Shown here: piece by piece, positions 9,741-18,298 of the stretch
Position numbering within the stretch: position 1 is the first letter of the stretch
Layout: each line of letters starts with the position of its first letter
Assembly: GCF_000712055.1 (NCBI RefSeq)
Contig: NZ_JOOA01000001.1
Coordinates: 866,339 to 930,338 of the forward strand
Length of the DNA: 64,000 nt
Origin: Ruminococcus sp. HUN007
GTDB taxonomy: Bacteria; Bacillota; Clostridia; Oscillospirales; Ruminococcaceae
Direction of reading: 5' to 3'
Program-made: the position numbers and the translations under genes
Notes under the pieces: model-generated
What the model was told of the DNA's origin: nothing
Databases searched by the model: none
The model's input: only the letters and a program-made list of their open reading frames with translations

Positions 9741-9852
9741 TAAGGAAACACTGATCAAACCGCAGCACCTGCTTCGCAGGTACTGCGGGAGAGGGATTTG
9801 CCGGGCTTCGCCCCGCACCCCTGCACTGATATAACTGCTCAGTGCTTCCCTG
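9741..9852. repeat. Dispersed palindromic intergenic repeat
   Basis: Begins TAAGGAAACACTGATCAAAC, contains the GCTTCGC stem and the GGGCTTCGCCCC hairpin, and ends GCTCAGTGCTTCCCT. It is a diverged copy in the same orientation as those at 11421, 14059 and 61819. Confidence 0.8.
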
Positions 9853-9926
9853 TTTTGCTGTTTTTCACATACTGCTGATGTCATCTTGCCGTAGCCGCCG
9901 GTCAGATATGAGATATCAGTACTCCT

Positions 9927-11144
9927 TTATTTAAGTACAGATTCGTGTATAGCGAAATGCTTAGGAACGCCGTGTTCCATAACAAGGTTAAGTTCTCCCT
10001 GGATAAGCGGCAGGAAGTAGTCAAGTGCCTTGGCCTCAATATTGTTTCCTGCTGAGTTGATGTATTTCTTAGGAAGAAACTTTTCCTGATTTGCTATCTT
10101 GGAAGCGTCAGCTGTCTCAACGGCAACTGTGTAAGGCATATCCGAGATACGCTTAAACACCATAACTTTGCCCGATACACCGGCAAGAGCGCATTTTACA
10201 CCTTCAGCGCCGATCATTTCAGCCTCGGCGATGTCTGTTGCCGAGCCTAAGTGAGATGAGCAACGCTGCATAACGTTAAGTTCGATGGAACGGACCTTGC
10301 AGCCGATCTCCTTTCTGACTGTTTCCTCAAGATACTTGCCGATACCTGAAAGATACTTGTGGCCGAAATTGTCAACTTCACCTGACTGAACTCCTTCAGG
10401 TACTTCAATACCTTCGGAAACGGCAACTATAACAGCCTTGTGCTTTGAAAGTTCCTGTCTAACATCTCTTACAAAACCTTCGATCGAGAATTTTACTTCA
10501 GGAACGTAAACGAGATGAGGTGCAGTTTCGCCGAGTGCGTGGAGCACTGCTGACGATGCTGTAAGCCATCCTGCGTGGCGTCCCATGATCTCGACTATTG
10601 TAACTGAAGGGATACTGTAAACGATACTGTCACGTGTGATCTCCTTCATTGTTGTTGCGACATACTTGGCTGCTGAACCGAAACCAGGTGTATGGTCAGT
10701 AATGCACAGATCATTGTCTATAGTCTTCGGAATACCGATTACCTTGATATCAAGGTTGATAGTCTTAAAATATTCGGAAAGCTTGTTTACCGTATCCATT
10801 GAATCATTACCGCCGATATAGAAAAAAGCTCCGATATTTCTCTGGACCAGAGTATCCCTTATCTTCTTGTAAACTTCCTCGTCTTCCTCCCAGTCCGGAA
10901 GCTTGTATCTGCACGATCCGAGAACTGTTGACGGGGTCTGTCTGAGAAGTTCCATGTCATCATTTGAAAGGATCATTGACTTCAGATTGATCATATGGTT
11001 CTGAATGATACCTTCTATACCATTTACCGAACCGAATACCGCATCGATGGAAGATTCCTTGAGGGCTTCCCTGTAAACGCCGACAAGTGATGCGTTGATA
11101 GCACAGGTCGGGCCGCCCGACTGAGCTACTGCAATATTGAACAT
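9927..11144 (-). CDS. Pyrophosphate-dependent 6-phosphofructokinase
   Basis: 405 residues. It opens with the phosphofructokinase glycine loop (AQSGGPTCAINASL). GGNDSMDT replaces the GGDGS of ATP-dependent enzymes; the Asp at this place is the mark of PPi-dependent kinases. PKTIDND is the catalytic motif and IEIMGRHAGW binds fructose 6-phosphate. It interconverts fructose 6-phosphate and fructose 1,6-bisphosphate using pyrophosphate in the cytosol, an energy-saving glycolytic step common in rumen anaerobes. The start ATG at 11144 has AGGAGAGTG upstream. Confidence 0.93.
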   Translation of the reverse strand: MFNIAVAQSGGPTCAINASLVGVYREALKESSIDAVFGSVNGIEGIIQNHMINLKSMILSNDDMELLRQTPSTVLGSCRYKLPDWEEDEEVYKKIRDTLVQRNIGAFFYIGGNDSMDTVNKLSEYFKTINLDIKVIGIPKTIDNDLCITDHTPGFGSAAKYVATTMKEITRDSIVYSIPSVTIVEIMGRHAGWLTASSAVLHALGETAPHLVYVPEVKFSIEGFVRDVRQELSKHKAVIVAVSEGIEVPEGVQSGEVDNFGHKYLSGIGKYLEETVRKEIGCKVRSIELNVMQRCSSHLGSATDIAEAEMIGAEGVKCALAGVSGKVMVFKRISDMPYTVAVETADASKIANQEKFLPKKYINSAGNNIEAKALDYFLPLIQGELNLVMEHGVPKHFAIHESVLK

Positions 11145-11218
11145 ATAACCACACTCTCCTGAATTATAGTGACAGAAATAACTGCATTCACCACAATCAA
11201 TTTATTTATTGCCATGCT

Positions 11219-11290
11219 GATCCGCAAACGGGGTTTACTCGTTTGCATATAGGCTAATAGTAAATGAAAAACTATTTTTTCGTTTACTAA
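11219..11290. repeat. Second repeat family (TCCGCAAAC...CGTTTACT), copy 1
   Basis: Shares GATCCGCAAAC, GTTTGC, GCATAT, GGCTAATAGTAAA and a terminal TTTCGTTTACT with 42598-42666. AGTAAA and TTTACT pair as a hairpin. It lies upstream of the PPi-PFK start. The rest of the 11145-11558 gap holds a terminator and a palindromic repeat. Confidence 0.65.
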
Positions 11291-11352
11291 ATTGTAACAT
11301 TTCCATTATAACATATATTTAACACAGTTGCAATAGCGATAATTGCGAACGA

Positions 11353-11381
11353 AAGGGCAGATCCTGTCAGGATCTGCCCTT
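11353..11381. terminator. Hairpin terminator
   Basis: AAGGGCAGATCC and GGATCTGCCCTT pair perfectly around a 5-nt loop. It is downstream of the HD-GYP gene on the minus strand. Confidence 0.7.
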
Positions 11382-11420
11382 CTGTCCGTTATATTTCATT
11401 TAAATGTAACGCTGTTTACA

Positions 11421-11538
11421 TTAAGGAAACACTGATTAAACCGGAAATCCGGCTTCGTCGGATTTCCGGAGGTGTGATTTTACGGGGCTTCGCCCCGAAC
11501 CCCCACGCTGATTTATGAATAAATCAGCGTTTCCTTAA
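11421..11538. repeat. Dispersed palindromic intergenic repeat, full copy
   Basis: Full-length example: TTAAGGAAAC at one end and GTTTCCTTAA at the other. Inside are three hairpins: CCGGAAATCCGG pairing with its copy, GGGGCTTCGCCCC, and ACGCTGATTTAT with ATAAATCAGCGT. Confidence 0.9.
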
Positions 11539-11558
11539 CTTTTTCACCGGTCCCTGTA

Positions 11559-13280
11559 TCATTCCGGAGATTCGCTGCTTTTTTCAACACTGTAGAATTC
11601 TTCAAGTTCAGGGCGGCACTGCAGAAAGATCTCTGCAAGCTTTGCGTCAAAATGTGAACCCGAGTCAGCTTTTATGATCTCAAACGCCTTGTCGAACGAA
11701 AATGATTCCTTGTAGCAGCGCTTTGAAACGAGTGCGTCAAAAACATCAGCAAGTGCCATTATTCTGGCCTCGACAGGTATATCGTCCCCTGCAAGTCCGC
11801 ACGGATATCCCCTGCCGTTTACCTTTTCATGATGATAGTGAGCTATGTTTGCAGCTATTTCAACGAACTGCTCCTCCTCAACTCCTGTAAGTATCTTTCG
11901 TACCATTACAGCGCCGATCTCAGAGTGTTTCTTCATTTTTTCGTATTCTTCATCGGTAAACTTTCCCTGTTTGCGAAGAACGGCGTCGTCAACACCTATT
12001 TTGCCAAGATCATGCATAGGAGCACTTCTTATGACACACTCAAGAAAAGCAGGATCAAAGTCCATGTCTGACTTAAGCAGCTTTTCGGAAAAAATCCTCA
12101 CCACCTCGCTGGTCCTCTTTATATGACTGCCGGTACTGAGATCGCGTGATTCGACCATCTGTGCCATACCGAGAATGGTCTTCTGCTGAATTTCCATTAT
12201 TCTGCCTGTCTTCTCATCAACTTCCTCGGCAAGCTTACGGTTGAAGTTATCTGACAGTTCAAGTGCATTGTAATGCTCGGTCTCATCCTTGAGTTCAACC
12301 GTATAGCCCCGGCAGAGATTTCTGAAGTTTAAAAGCGGATGGATGACGCAGTCATACGTCCTTCCGTCAATAACGAAAGTGGACACCCTGTTTTCCGTAC
12401 TGTCATCTGACTGACTGTGTTTGCTGTGATAAAGAACCTCAATTATTGAATTTCTAAGTTCACCGCCTGCATCTTTCGGAAAATGTCCGATACGGAATTT
12501 TTTTAACTCAGGGAAAATCAGTTCCGCTTTTTCATTGCATCCCATGTAGCGGAGCTTATTGTCAAAAGTTATAAATCCGAATTTTCCGAGATGTTTGTCA
12601 ACAATATCCTTGTTTTCCTCAACAGTGTAGAAATTCGCTCTGTTCACACTGTGCATCGATACGATACACATCGCAGTATACACCATCGGAATAACTATTA
12701 TATCGGAGAACACTTTGGTATTGATCTCATAAACAACAGCCGCAAAAGCAAAAATATGCACCAGAAGCATTATACTTTTACGGTCAACCGGACGTTCCGT
12801 TTTCATGGCGTATATACATGCGGCAAGCGCCATGACACCGTAGCTTAGTACTGATGCGGTAAATATCATATGAAGAGGGCCGTAGACTTTATCAAGATGT
12901 CTTATGCCGTTTTCAATATGGAATTCCGCTTTTCTGTAATAATACGGTCCGTTTCCGGCGGTACAGACCATTGCAAATATCGCTGACTGTACCGTGTAAA
13001 GAGCGCACTTGAGTGCTTTCGGGATCCGTATATGACATACTTCGCATATCGTAAGGCAGTAAAGCAGCGGAACAAAGCAGCCGCCGACATAAGTTATCTT
13101 GACCGCAAGCAGAGCTTCGGAAAGATTCTGCGCACCCGCAAATGCTACATATCCGCCGTTTGCAATAATTATACCGATAATCAGCACATACTGTATAACA
13201 CTTCTTCTCTTGTCAAAAATGATCTGGAACAGAAACAGTCCCAGAGCTATGACAAGACTTAATATATAAAACCATATCAT
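11559..13280 (-). CDS. Membrane HD-GYP domain protein with 7TM N-terminus
   Basis: 573 residues from ATG at 13280, chosen because AGAGG sits 8 bases upstream; an ATG at 13370 would add 30 residues without a ribosome-binding site. Residues 1-220 form about seven membrane helices of the histidine-kinase N-terminal 7TM type. A PAS-like segment follows (~230-350), then an HD-GYP domain with STGSHIKRTSEVV, MHDLGKIG and HHEKVNGRGYP. The HD and GYP signatures are complete, so c-di-GMP hydrolysis is the likely activity, controlled by a signal at the membrane. It stands alone between two repeats. Confidence 0.88.
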   Translation of the reverse strand: MIWFYILSLVIALGLFLFQIIFDKRRSVIQYVLIIGIIIANGGYVAFAGAQNLSEALLAVKITYVGGCFVPLLYCLTICEVCHIRIPKALKCALYTVQSAIFAMVCTAGNGPYYYRKAEFHIENGIRHLDKVYGPLHMIFTASVLSYGVMALAACIYAMKTERPVDRKSIMLLVHIFAFAAVVYEINTKVFSDIIVIPMVYTAMCIVSMHSVNRANFYTVEENKDIVDKHLGKFGFITFDNKLRYMGCNEKAELIFPELKKFRIGHFPKDAGGELRNSIIEVLYHSKHSQSDDSTENRVSTFVIDGRTYDCVIHPLLNFRNLCRGYTVELKDETEHYNALELSDNFNRKLAEEVDEKTGRIMEIQQKTILGMAQMVESRDLSTGSHIKRTSEVVRIFSEKLLKSDMDFDPAFLECVIRSAPMHDLGKIGVDDAVLRKQGKFTDEEYEKMKKHSEIGAVMVRKILTGVEEEQFVEIAANIAHYHHEKVNGRGYPCGLAGDDIPVEARIMALADVFDALVSKRCYKESFSFDKAFEIIKADSGSHFDAKLAEIFLQCRPELEEFYSVEKSSESPE

Positions 13281-13473
13281 AATGAATACCTCTTTATCCC
13301 GCCGGCTGATACTGCTTATCAGAACCAGTCTGCGGGTATGAAGTTCCGGTTCCCTTTTCCGGTCCTTCACAGTGATTTATGAACTGAACACAGTAAGCAT
13401 TCATTATATATATCGGCAGAAATTAAATAAAATCAATGTCAGAAAGGGATTTAACAATTACTGAATACAGAAA

Positions 13474-13520
13474 AATCAGCATAACACACTCACGTAATAC
13501 GTTTGCGGGTTATGCTGATC
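13474..13520. terminator. Long hairpin of the AGCATA(T)CC...CGTAnnnnACG family
   Basis: AATCAGCATAAC pairs with GTTATGCTGAT and the inner part carries CACGTAATACG. The same design occurs at 49765 and 56453. It sits just past the 3' end of nifU on the minus strand, probably as its terminator. Confidence 0.6.
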
Positions 13521-13587
13521 GGTTTCTGAGGAGAGTTTTTTCAATGGAAATGCTGATTATCAAATATCTGTCAGTCGCGCTATATTA

Positions 13588-14025
13588 TCAGTAATCCTCT
13601 TCTTCAAGTGTTTCGGAAATGTCATTTGCCGGCTTTTTGAGTCCCTCGATTACGATGCCGTTCTTTTCAGCATAGTCCCAGAGAGCCGCATGTATTGCCT
13701 CTTCAGCTAGGAGCGAGCAGTGTATCTTTACCGGCGGAAGTCCGTCAAGAGCTTCCATGACTGCCTTGTTTGTTACCTCAAGCGCCTCGTAAATCGTCTT
13801 TCCCTTAACAAGTTCAGTAGCCATGCTGCTTGTTGCTACAGCAGCACCGCATCCGAAAGTCTTGAACTTTACATCACGGATCACCTGGTTTTCATCTATG
13901 TCAAAATAAATTCTCATGATGTCGCCGCACTTGGCATTACCAACTGTGCCGACACCGCTTGCATTTTCTATTTCTCCGACATTTCTCGGGTTTGAAAAAT
14001 GATCGATTACTTTTTCACTGTACAT
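13588..14025 (-). CDS. nifU: NifU/IscU-like Fe-S cluster assembly scaffold
   Basis: 145 residues of the IscU/NifU N-terminal type. Three conserved Cys that hold the nascent cluster are visible: in NAKCGDIMRIY (~34), FGCGAAVATSS (~59) and IHCSLLAEEAI (~102), with the usual neighbouring Asp. It receives sulfur from the desulfurase encoded directly upstream and passes [2Fe-2S] or [4Fe-4S] clusters to target proteins. The pair is one transcription unit, split by a palindromic repeat at 14059-14174. It is probably the general Fe-S system; the symbol follows common clostridial usage and does not imply nitrogen fixation. Confidence 0.93.
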   Translation of the reverse strand: MYSEKVIDHFSNPRNVGEIENASGVGTVGNAKCGDIMRIYFDIDENQVIRDVKFKTFGCGAAVATSSMATELVKGKTIYEALEVTNKAVMEALDGLPPVKIHCSLLAEEAIHAALWDYAEKNGIVIEGLKKPANDISETLEEEDY

Positions 14026-14058
14026 AAGATCTTACCTTTCAGTATTATTATTGTTCCT

Positions 14059-14174
14059 TTAAGAAAACGCTGATCAAATCGTAAATCCGGCTTCGCCGGA
14101 TTTACGAAGGCGGGATTTGCGGGGCTTCGCCCCGGACCCCACGCTGATTTATTCTTAAATCAGCGTTTCCTTAA
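14059..14174. repeat. Dispersed palindromic repeat inside the nifS-nifU operon
   Basis: Begins TTAAGAAAACGCTGATCAAA and ends AAATCAGCGTTTCCTTAA, with the central GGGGCTTCGCCCC hairpin. It fills nearly the whole gap between nifS and nifU, so it must be transcribed with them. Confidence 0.9.
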
Positions 14175-14212
14175 TCAATTCATTTCACAGCCGCAGCAGA
14201 CTGTCATCACAG

Positions 14213-15397
14213 TCAGGCTTTATTGTTTTTAAGAAAATCTTCGTATAACGGTGACATGCTGCGGAGTCTGTCAACTATCTTTTTAAGTTCATCAACTACG
14301 TAGTCAAGATCTTCCTTTGTAGTTTCTTCGGAGAGAGTAAGTCTGAGTGAACCGTGCGCTATTTCATGCGGGAGTCCTATTGCAAGGAGAACGTGCGAAG
14401 GATCGAGGGAACCTGATGTGCATGCTGATCCGCTGGAACCGCAGATTCCCTTCTGGTCGAGGAGAATTAGAAGTGACTCACCCTCGATGAAACGGAAGCA
14501 GAAATTAACGTTGTTCGGAAGTCTGTCAGTCCTGTGTCCGTTGAACTTTGAGTACGGGATCTCGTTTTCAATCCTGTTTATAAGGTAGTCACGGAGCTCA
14601 GTTTCCTTACGTATTCTTTCCTCCATTGTCTTTCCTGCGATCTCGGCTGCTTTTCCGAGTCCGACAATGCCCGGAGTATTGGAAGTACCCGCTCTTCTTC
14701 CGCGTTCCTGTGAACCGCCGTGGATGAACGAGCGGATCTTTACGCCCTTGCGTATGTACATGATGCCGATACCTTTCGGGCCGCCGAACTTGTGGCCGCT
14801 GGCTGAAAGCATGTCGATGTTCATTTCATCAACATTTATCGGAATATGGCCGTAAGCCTGTACCGCATCAGTATGGAAAAGAATGCCCTTTTCGTGTGCA
14901 ATTCTTCCTATTTCCGCAATAGGTTCTATTGTACCGATCTCATTGTTGGCCGTCATGACTGAGATGAGGATCGTATCCGGTCTGATGGCCTTTTCAACAT
15001 CTTCCGGGTGAACGACACCGTCGCTGTCAACATCGAGATAGGTTACTTCAAAACCGTGCTTTTCAAGATATTCACAGGTGTGAAGGATGGCATGGTGTTC
15101 TATTTTTGTTGTTATGATGTGTTTTCCTTTTGAGCCGTATTCTTCAGCAGTCGCCTTTAAAGCCCAGTTGTCAGACTCGCTTCCGCCGCCTGTAAAATAT
15201 ATTTCCTCAGGCTTTGCACCGATAAGTGCAGCCGCCTGGTTTCTTGCTTCCATAACAGCCTTTTTGCCTTCTGACGCAAAGCTGTAGATAGCTGAAGGGT
15301 TGCAGTAAGTTTCGGTAAAGTAAGGAAGCATTACGTCAAGTACTTCTTTTTTTACCCTTGTAGTCGCTGCATTGTCAAGATATATGAGTTTTGACAT
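14213..15397 (-). CDS. nifS: Cysteine desulfurase (NifS/IscS class)
   Basis: 394 residues, typical length. It opens IYLDNAATTRV, has the PLP-binding Lys in SASGHKFGGPKGIG (~205) and the catalytic persulfide Cys in GSSGSACTSGSLDPSHVL (~328). It takes sulfur from L-cysteine and gives it to the scaffold encoded next. A promoter lies upstream at 15486-15515. Confidence 0.96.
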   Translation of the reverse strand: MSKLIYLDNAATTRVKKEVLDVMLPYFTETYCNPSAIYSFASEGKKAVMEARNQAAALIGAKPEEIYFTGGGSESDNWALKATAEEYGSKGKHIITTKIEHHAILHTCEYLEKHGFEVTYLDVDSDGVVHPEDVEKAIRPDTILISVMTANNEIGTIEPIAEIGRIAHEKGILFHTDAVQAYGHIPINVDEMNIDMLSASGHKFGGPKGIGIMYIRKGVKIRSFIHGGSQERGRRAGTSNTPGIVGLGKAAEIAGKTMEERIRKETELRDYLINRIENEIPYSKFNGHRTDRLPNNVNFCFRFIEGESLLILLDQKGICGSSGSACTSGSLDPSHVLLAIGLPHEIAHGSLRLTLSEETTKEDLDYVVDELKKIVDRLRSMSPLYEDFLKNNKA

Positions 15398-15485
15398 GAC
15401 TATGATATTCCTCCTGAACTGCAGTGAATTGCTGTGCTTTCACTGTTATAAATTTATGTTTACATGGTTTGTTATCACTGAATTT

Positions 15486-15515
15486 ATTATATACCTTTTC
15501 GATAGGCTTTGTCAA
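15486..15515 (-). promoter_or_regulatory. nifS promoter with possible operator in the spacer
   Basis: On the minus strand: TTGACA (15510-15515), an 18-bp spacer, TATAAT (15486-15491). The spacer holds CCTATCGAAAAGG, resembling the CCTAT motifs that follow the -35 boxes of metY, the SGNH gene and the importer operon, so regulation there is possible. Nothing else is evident in 15398-15632. Confidence 0.65.
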
Positions 15516-15632
15516 GTATATTTTTGGATTAGCTTATGCTAATCCTTACCGAAACTATTTTCCGGATCACAGCATGTAACGAAAAGGTTCGCGCGTCCTG
15601 TTTCCGCACATATTCACGATATTTGTTCGCAT

Positions 15633-16268
15633 TCAGGCGCACCGGATAGCTCTGATCTTTTCATAAACAGCTGAAGCTAACCTGCTGTGATTATCTTCAT
15701 CCATATGTTCTTCGTCTGTTTTACTCGGAACTGCAAATTCAGATGCATCGAGAAAATACGTATTTTCCGCACGGCTTATCTTTCTGTATTCGGCCGCAAG
15801 TTTCTTTGATATCTCAACTGAGTTTCCGTCAAATTCAGGGTCGAAGCCTTCCTTCCAGACGTTTTCGCCAAGGTGGATAGGTGAAATGATAAGTATCTTC
15901 ACCTTGTCCGAATACGCTTTAACCTGCCTTACAAGTCTTCCGACTCCCTTGGCTATTACCTCCGGAGACGCTCCGTAAATAGCCTTGCAGTCATTTGTGC
16001 CAAGCATTATCACCACCAGGTCTTCGTCTGAGGGGGCATGTGTCTCAAGGATCACAGGAAGAAGCTTTACACCGCATCTTCCGTCGCGAAGCGGATCTTC
16101 AAAGATCGTGGTCCTTCCCACAAGACCTTCCTCAACTACTCTGGAATCTGTCCCGGCCAGCTTTTCGCTGAGAATACTCGTCCATCTTTTTCCCCACGGA
16201 TATCTTTTTCCTGTTCCCGGAATGTAACCGAATGTATTTGAATCGCCGAAGCATATTACCTGTTTCAT
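15633..16268 (-). CDS. SGNH/GDSL-family hydrolase
   Basis: 211 residues from ATG at 16268, chosen because GGAGGACTTAAC precedes it; the upstream ATG at 16322 has no ribosome-binding site. Block I is CFGDSNTFGY with the nucleophile Ser at ~9. The block III region reads VVIMLGTNDCKAIYG, and the C-terminal block V is MDEDNHSRLA. These esterases hydrolyse acyl or acetyl esters. No signal peptide is visible, so it acts in the cytosol; an acetyl-xylo-oligosaccharide or lipid ester substrate is possible but unproven. Its promoter region carries dyads like those of metY. Confidence 0.85.
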   Translation of the reverse strand: MKQVICFGDSNTFGYIPGTGKRYPWGKRWTSILSEKLAGTDSRVVEEGLVGRTTIFEDPLRDGRCGVKLLPVILETHAPSDEDLVVIMLGTNDCKAIYGASPEVIAKGVGRLVRQVKAYSDKVKILIISPIHLGENVWKEGFDPEFDGNSVEISKKLAAEYRKISRAENTYFLDASEFAVPSKTDEEHMDEDNHSRLASAVYEKIRAIRCA

Positions 16269-16327
16269 GTTAAGTCCTCCGCTCTTAAAGATTTTACTGA
16301 TAATATAATGAACTGTTATCATAATTT

Positions 16328-16355
16328 ATTATACCACACCTATAGGAATTGTAAA
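16328..16355 (-). promoter_or_regulatory. Promoter of the SGNH hydrolase gene with CCTATAGG palindrome
   Basis: On the minus strand: TTTACA (16350-16355), a 16-bp spacer, TATAAT (16328-16333). The spacer contains the palindrome CCTATAGG. Confidence 0.65.
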
Positions 16356-16375
16356 ATACAATATGCTTATACTGA

Positions 16376-16395
16376 GTTATAGGCTGGATCTATAG
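16376..16395. promoter_or_regulatory. Putative regulator dyad GTTATAG-N7-CTATAG
   Basis: GTTATAG at 16376-16382 and CTATAG at 16390-16395 lie ~20 bases upstream of the SGNH -35 box. Similar half-sites precede metY, the importer-CooS operon and the nitrogenase-like operon. Confidence 0.4.
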
Positions 16396-16408
16396 CAAAA
16401 CTCAGAAC

Positions 16409-16440
16409 AAAACGGAAGCACTGATCTGCACTTCCGTTTG
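16409..16440. terminator. Terminator downstream of metY
   Basis: AAACGGAAG and CTTCCGTTT form the stem around a 12-nt loop, about 140 bases past the metY stop. The stretch between it and the stop shows no further feature. Confidence 0.65.
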
Positions 16441-16576
16441 TGTCCTTACTATGAAATGAAGTTTATAATACTGAAAATCACGTAATGTTTCTGAACCGGA
16501 CTGATGTCAGGTCACAGGTAATGCGTCCGGCAGAGTGCAGCTGTCACTCTGTCTGAAGAAATGTTTTTCCTCAGGA

Positions 16577-17866
16577 TCAGCGGATAGCTGCAAATGCCTT
16601 GTCGAGAGCTGCGATAAGGTCATCGATGTGTTCTGTACCGATCGACAGACGAATAGTAGTTGGCTTGATACCCTGTTCAGCAAGTTCAGCTTCTGTAAGC
16701 TGTGAGTGAGTTGTTGATGCAGGATGGATAACCAGAGACTTAACGTCTGCAACATTTGCGAGGAGTGAGAAGATGTCGAGGTTATCGATAAACTTCTTTG
16801 CGTCATCTTCTGTTCCCTTGATGTCAAATGTGAAGATACTGCCGCCGCCGTTCGGGAAGTACTTCTTATAGATCTCATGGCTTGGTTCTGAAGAGAGTGA
16901 CGGATGGTGAACAGCTTCTACCTGAGGATTCTTTGCAAGGTAATCAACTATCTTGTTTGTATTCTCAGTATGACGTTCAACACGTAGTGAGAGTGTTTCA
17001 AGTCCCTGTAAGAAGATGAATGCGTGGAACGGTGAAAGTGTAGCACCTGTATCGCGGAGAAGAATAGCACGAATGTAAACCGCAAATGCAACAGGGCCTA
17101 CAGCATCAGCAAAGCTTATGCCGTGATAGCTTGGGTTTGGCTCTGAGATCCACGGATATCTTCCTGACTTCTTCCAGTCGAAGTTACCGCTGTCAACAAT
17201 AACGCCGCCGATAGCTGTACCGTGACCGCCGATGAACTTTGTTGCTGAGTGAACTACGATATCTGCGCCGTATTCGATAGGACGAACGAGATAAGGTGTT
17301 GCGAATGTATTGTCAACTACAAGCGGAATACCGTGCTTGTGAGCGATAGCTGCAATTTTTTCAATATCGATTGCATTTGAATTAGGGTTACCGAGTGTTT
17401 CGATGTAAAGAGCCTTTGTGTTTGCATCGATAGCCTTTTCAAATGAGCTTTCATCTGAAGGATCAACGAATTTTGTGTTTATTCCGTAAAGAGGAAGTGT
17501 ATGTTCGAGAAGATTATATGTACCGCCGTAGATAGTGTTTGATGCTACGATGTTTTCGCCTGCCTTTGCAAGAGCTTCGATCGTATATGTAATAGCTGCC
17601 GCACCTGAAGCTGTTGCAAGAGCGGCGGCACCGCCTTCGAGAGCTGCTATTCTCTGTTCAAAAACATCCTGTGTAGGATTTGTAAGTCTGCCGTAGATGT
17701 TGCCGGCATCCTTAAGTCCGAAGCGGTCAGCCGCATGCTGTGAGTCGTGGAATACGTATGAAGTTGAAGCATAAATAGGTACTGCTCTTGCATCTGTAAC
17801 CGGATCTGCCTGTTCCTGACCTACGTGAAGCTGTAATGTTTCAAAGTGTAATTTATTGTTTGCCAT
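16577..17866 (-). CDS. metY: O-acetylhomoserine sulfhydrylase (aminocarboxypropyltransferase)
   Basis: 429 residues, the length of MetY rather than the shorter MetB/MetC (~380-390). The PLP Lys lies in VVHSATKFIGGHGTAIGG (~208), and ALEGGAAALATASGAAAI is the phosphate-binding segment. It joins O-acetylhomoserine with sulfide to give homocysteine; in this family methanethiol can replace sulfide to give methionine directly. It is a PLP enzyme of the cytosol and appears monocistronic. The promoter and upstream dyads suggest control shared with the transport operons. Confidence 0.94.
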   Translation of the reverse strand: MANNKLHFETLQLHVGQEQADPVTDARAVPIYASTSYVFHDSQHAADRFGLKDAGNIYGRLTNPTQDVFEQRIAALEGGAAALATASGAAAITYTIEALAKAGENIVASNTIYGGTYNLLEHTLPLYGINTKFVDPSDESSFEKAIDANTKALYIETLGNPNSNAIDIEKIAAIAHKHGIPLVVDNTFATPYLVRPIEYGADIVVHSATKFIGGHGTAIGGVIVDSGNFDWKKSGRYPWISEPNPSYHGISFADAVGPVAFAVYIRAILLRDTGATLSPFHAFIFLQGLETLSLRVERHTENTNKIVDYLAKNPQVEAVHHPSLSSEPSHEIYKKYFPNGGGSIFTFDIKGTEDDAKKFIDNLDIFSLLANVADVKSLVIHPASTTHSQLTEAELAEQGIKPTTIRLSIGTEHIDDLIAALDKAFAAIR

Positions 17867-18016
17867 GATGATTTCCTCCTGAATTAAATATTATTCTGTT
17901 TTTATTTATGTGGAACACCGGTCAGTCCGGATAAAAGCTTTCCTGCTAACCGGTACTTACTATCTTAAAGAACGCTGTTCCTTAGCTTTAAGTGTGTTCC
18001 TCTTTGCTATGTCTAT

Positions 18017-18087
18017 ATTATATATCAGAACGGTAGGGTTTGTCCAATGCAAATATTCCATAGCCGGTTATAGCTTTTCCCTATAAC
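18017..18087 (-). promoter_or_regulatory. metY promoter and upstream CTATAAC/GTTATAG half-sites
   Basis: On the minus strand: TGGACA (18041-18046), an 18-bp spacer, TATAAT (18017-18022). Upstream are the near-palindrome ATAGCCGGTTATAG (18060-18073) and CTATAAC (18081-18087). The remainder of the 17867-18298 gap is AT-rich and also contains the leader of the divergent HD-GYP gene. Confidence 0.6.
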
Positions 18088-18298
18088 TGAAACAGTAAAT
18101 CAAGCGACAATCTGAAAGCATTGTTCTTCCGTCCGGGCTATAGTTTACAAAAAACGTCGTACATATATTGCATTTTTCATTGTAATCTGATAAAATTATA
18201 TTATTAGCAGTTTTAAATAATACACTATTTTATTTGTTGTTAATCCATGCGGGGAACATGGAAATAAATATGAGCAGGGTTCAAGGGGTGTAAAATAA

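Noticed and set aside
13588..15397. nifS/nifU as part of the nitrogenase-like system
   Set aside because: They are 13 kb away and of the general clostridial Fe-S type; the name alone is not evidence of a link.
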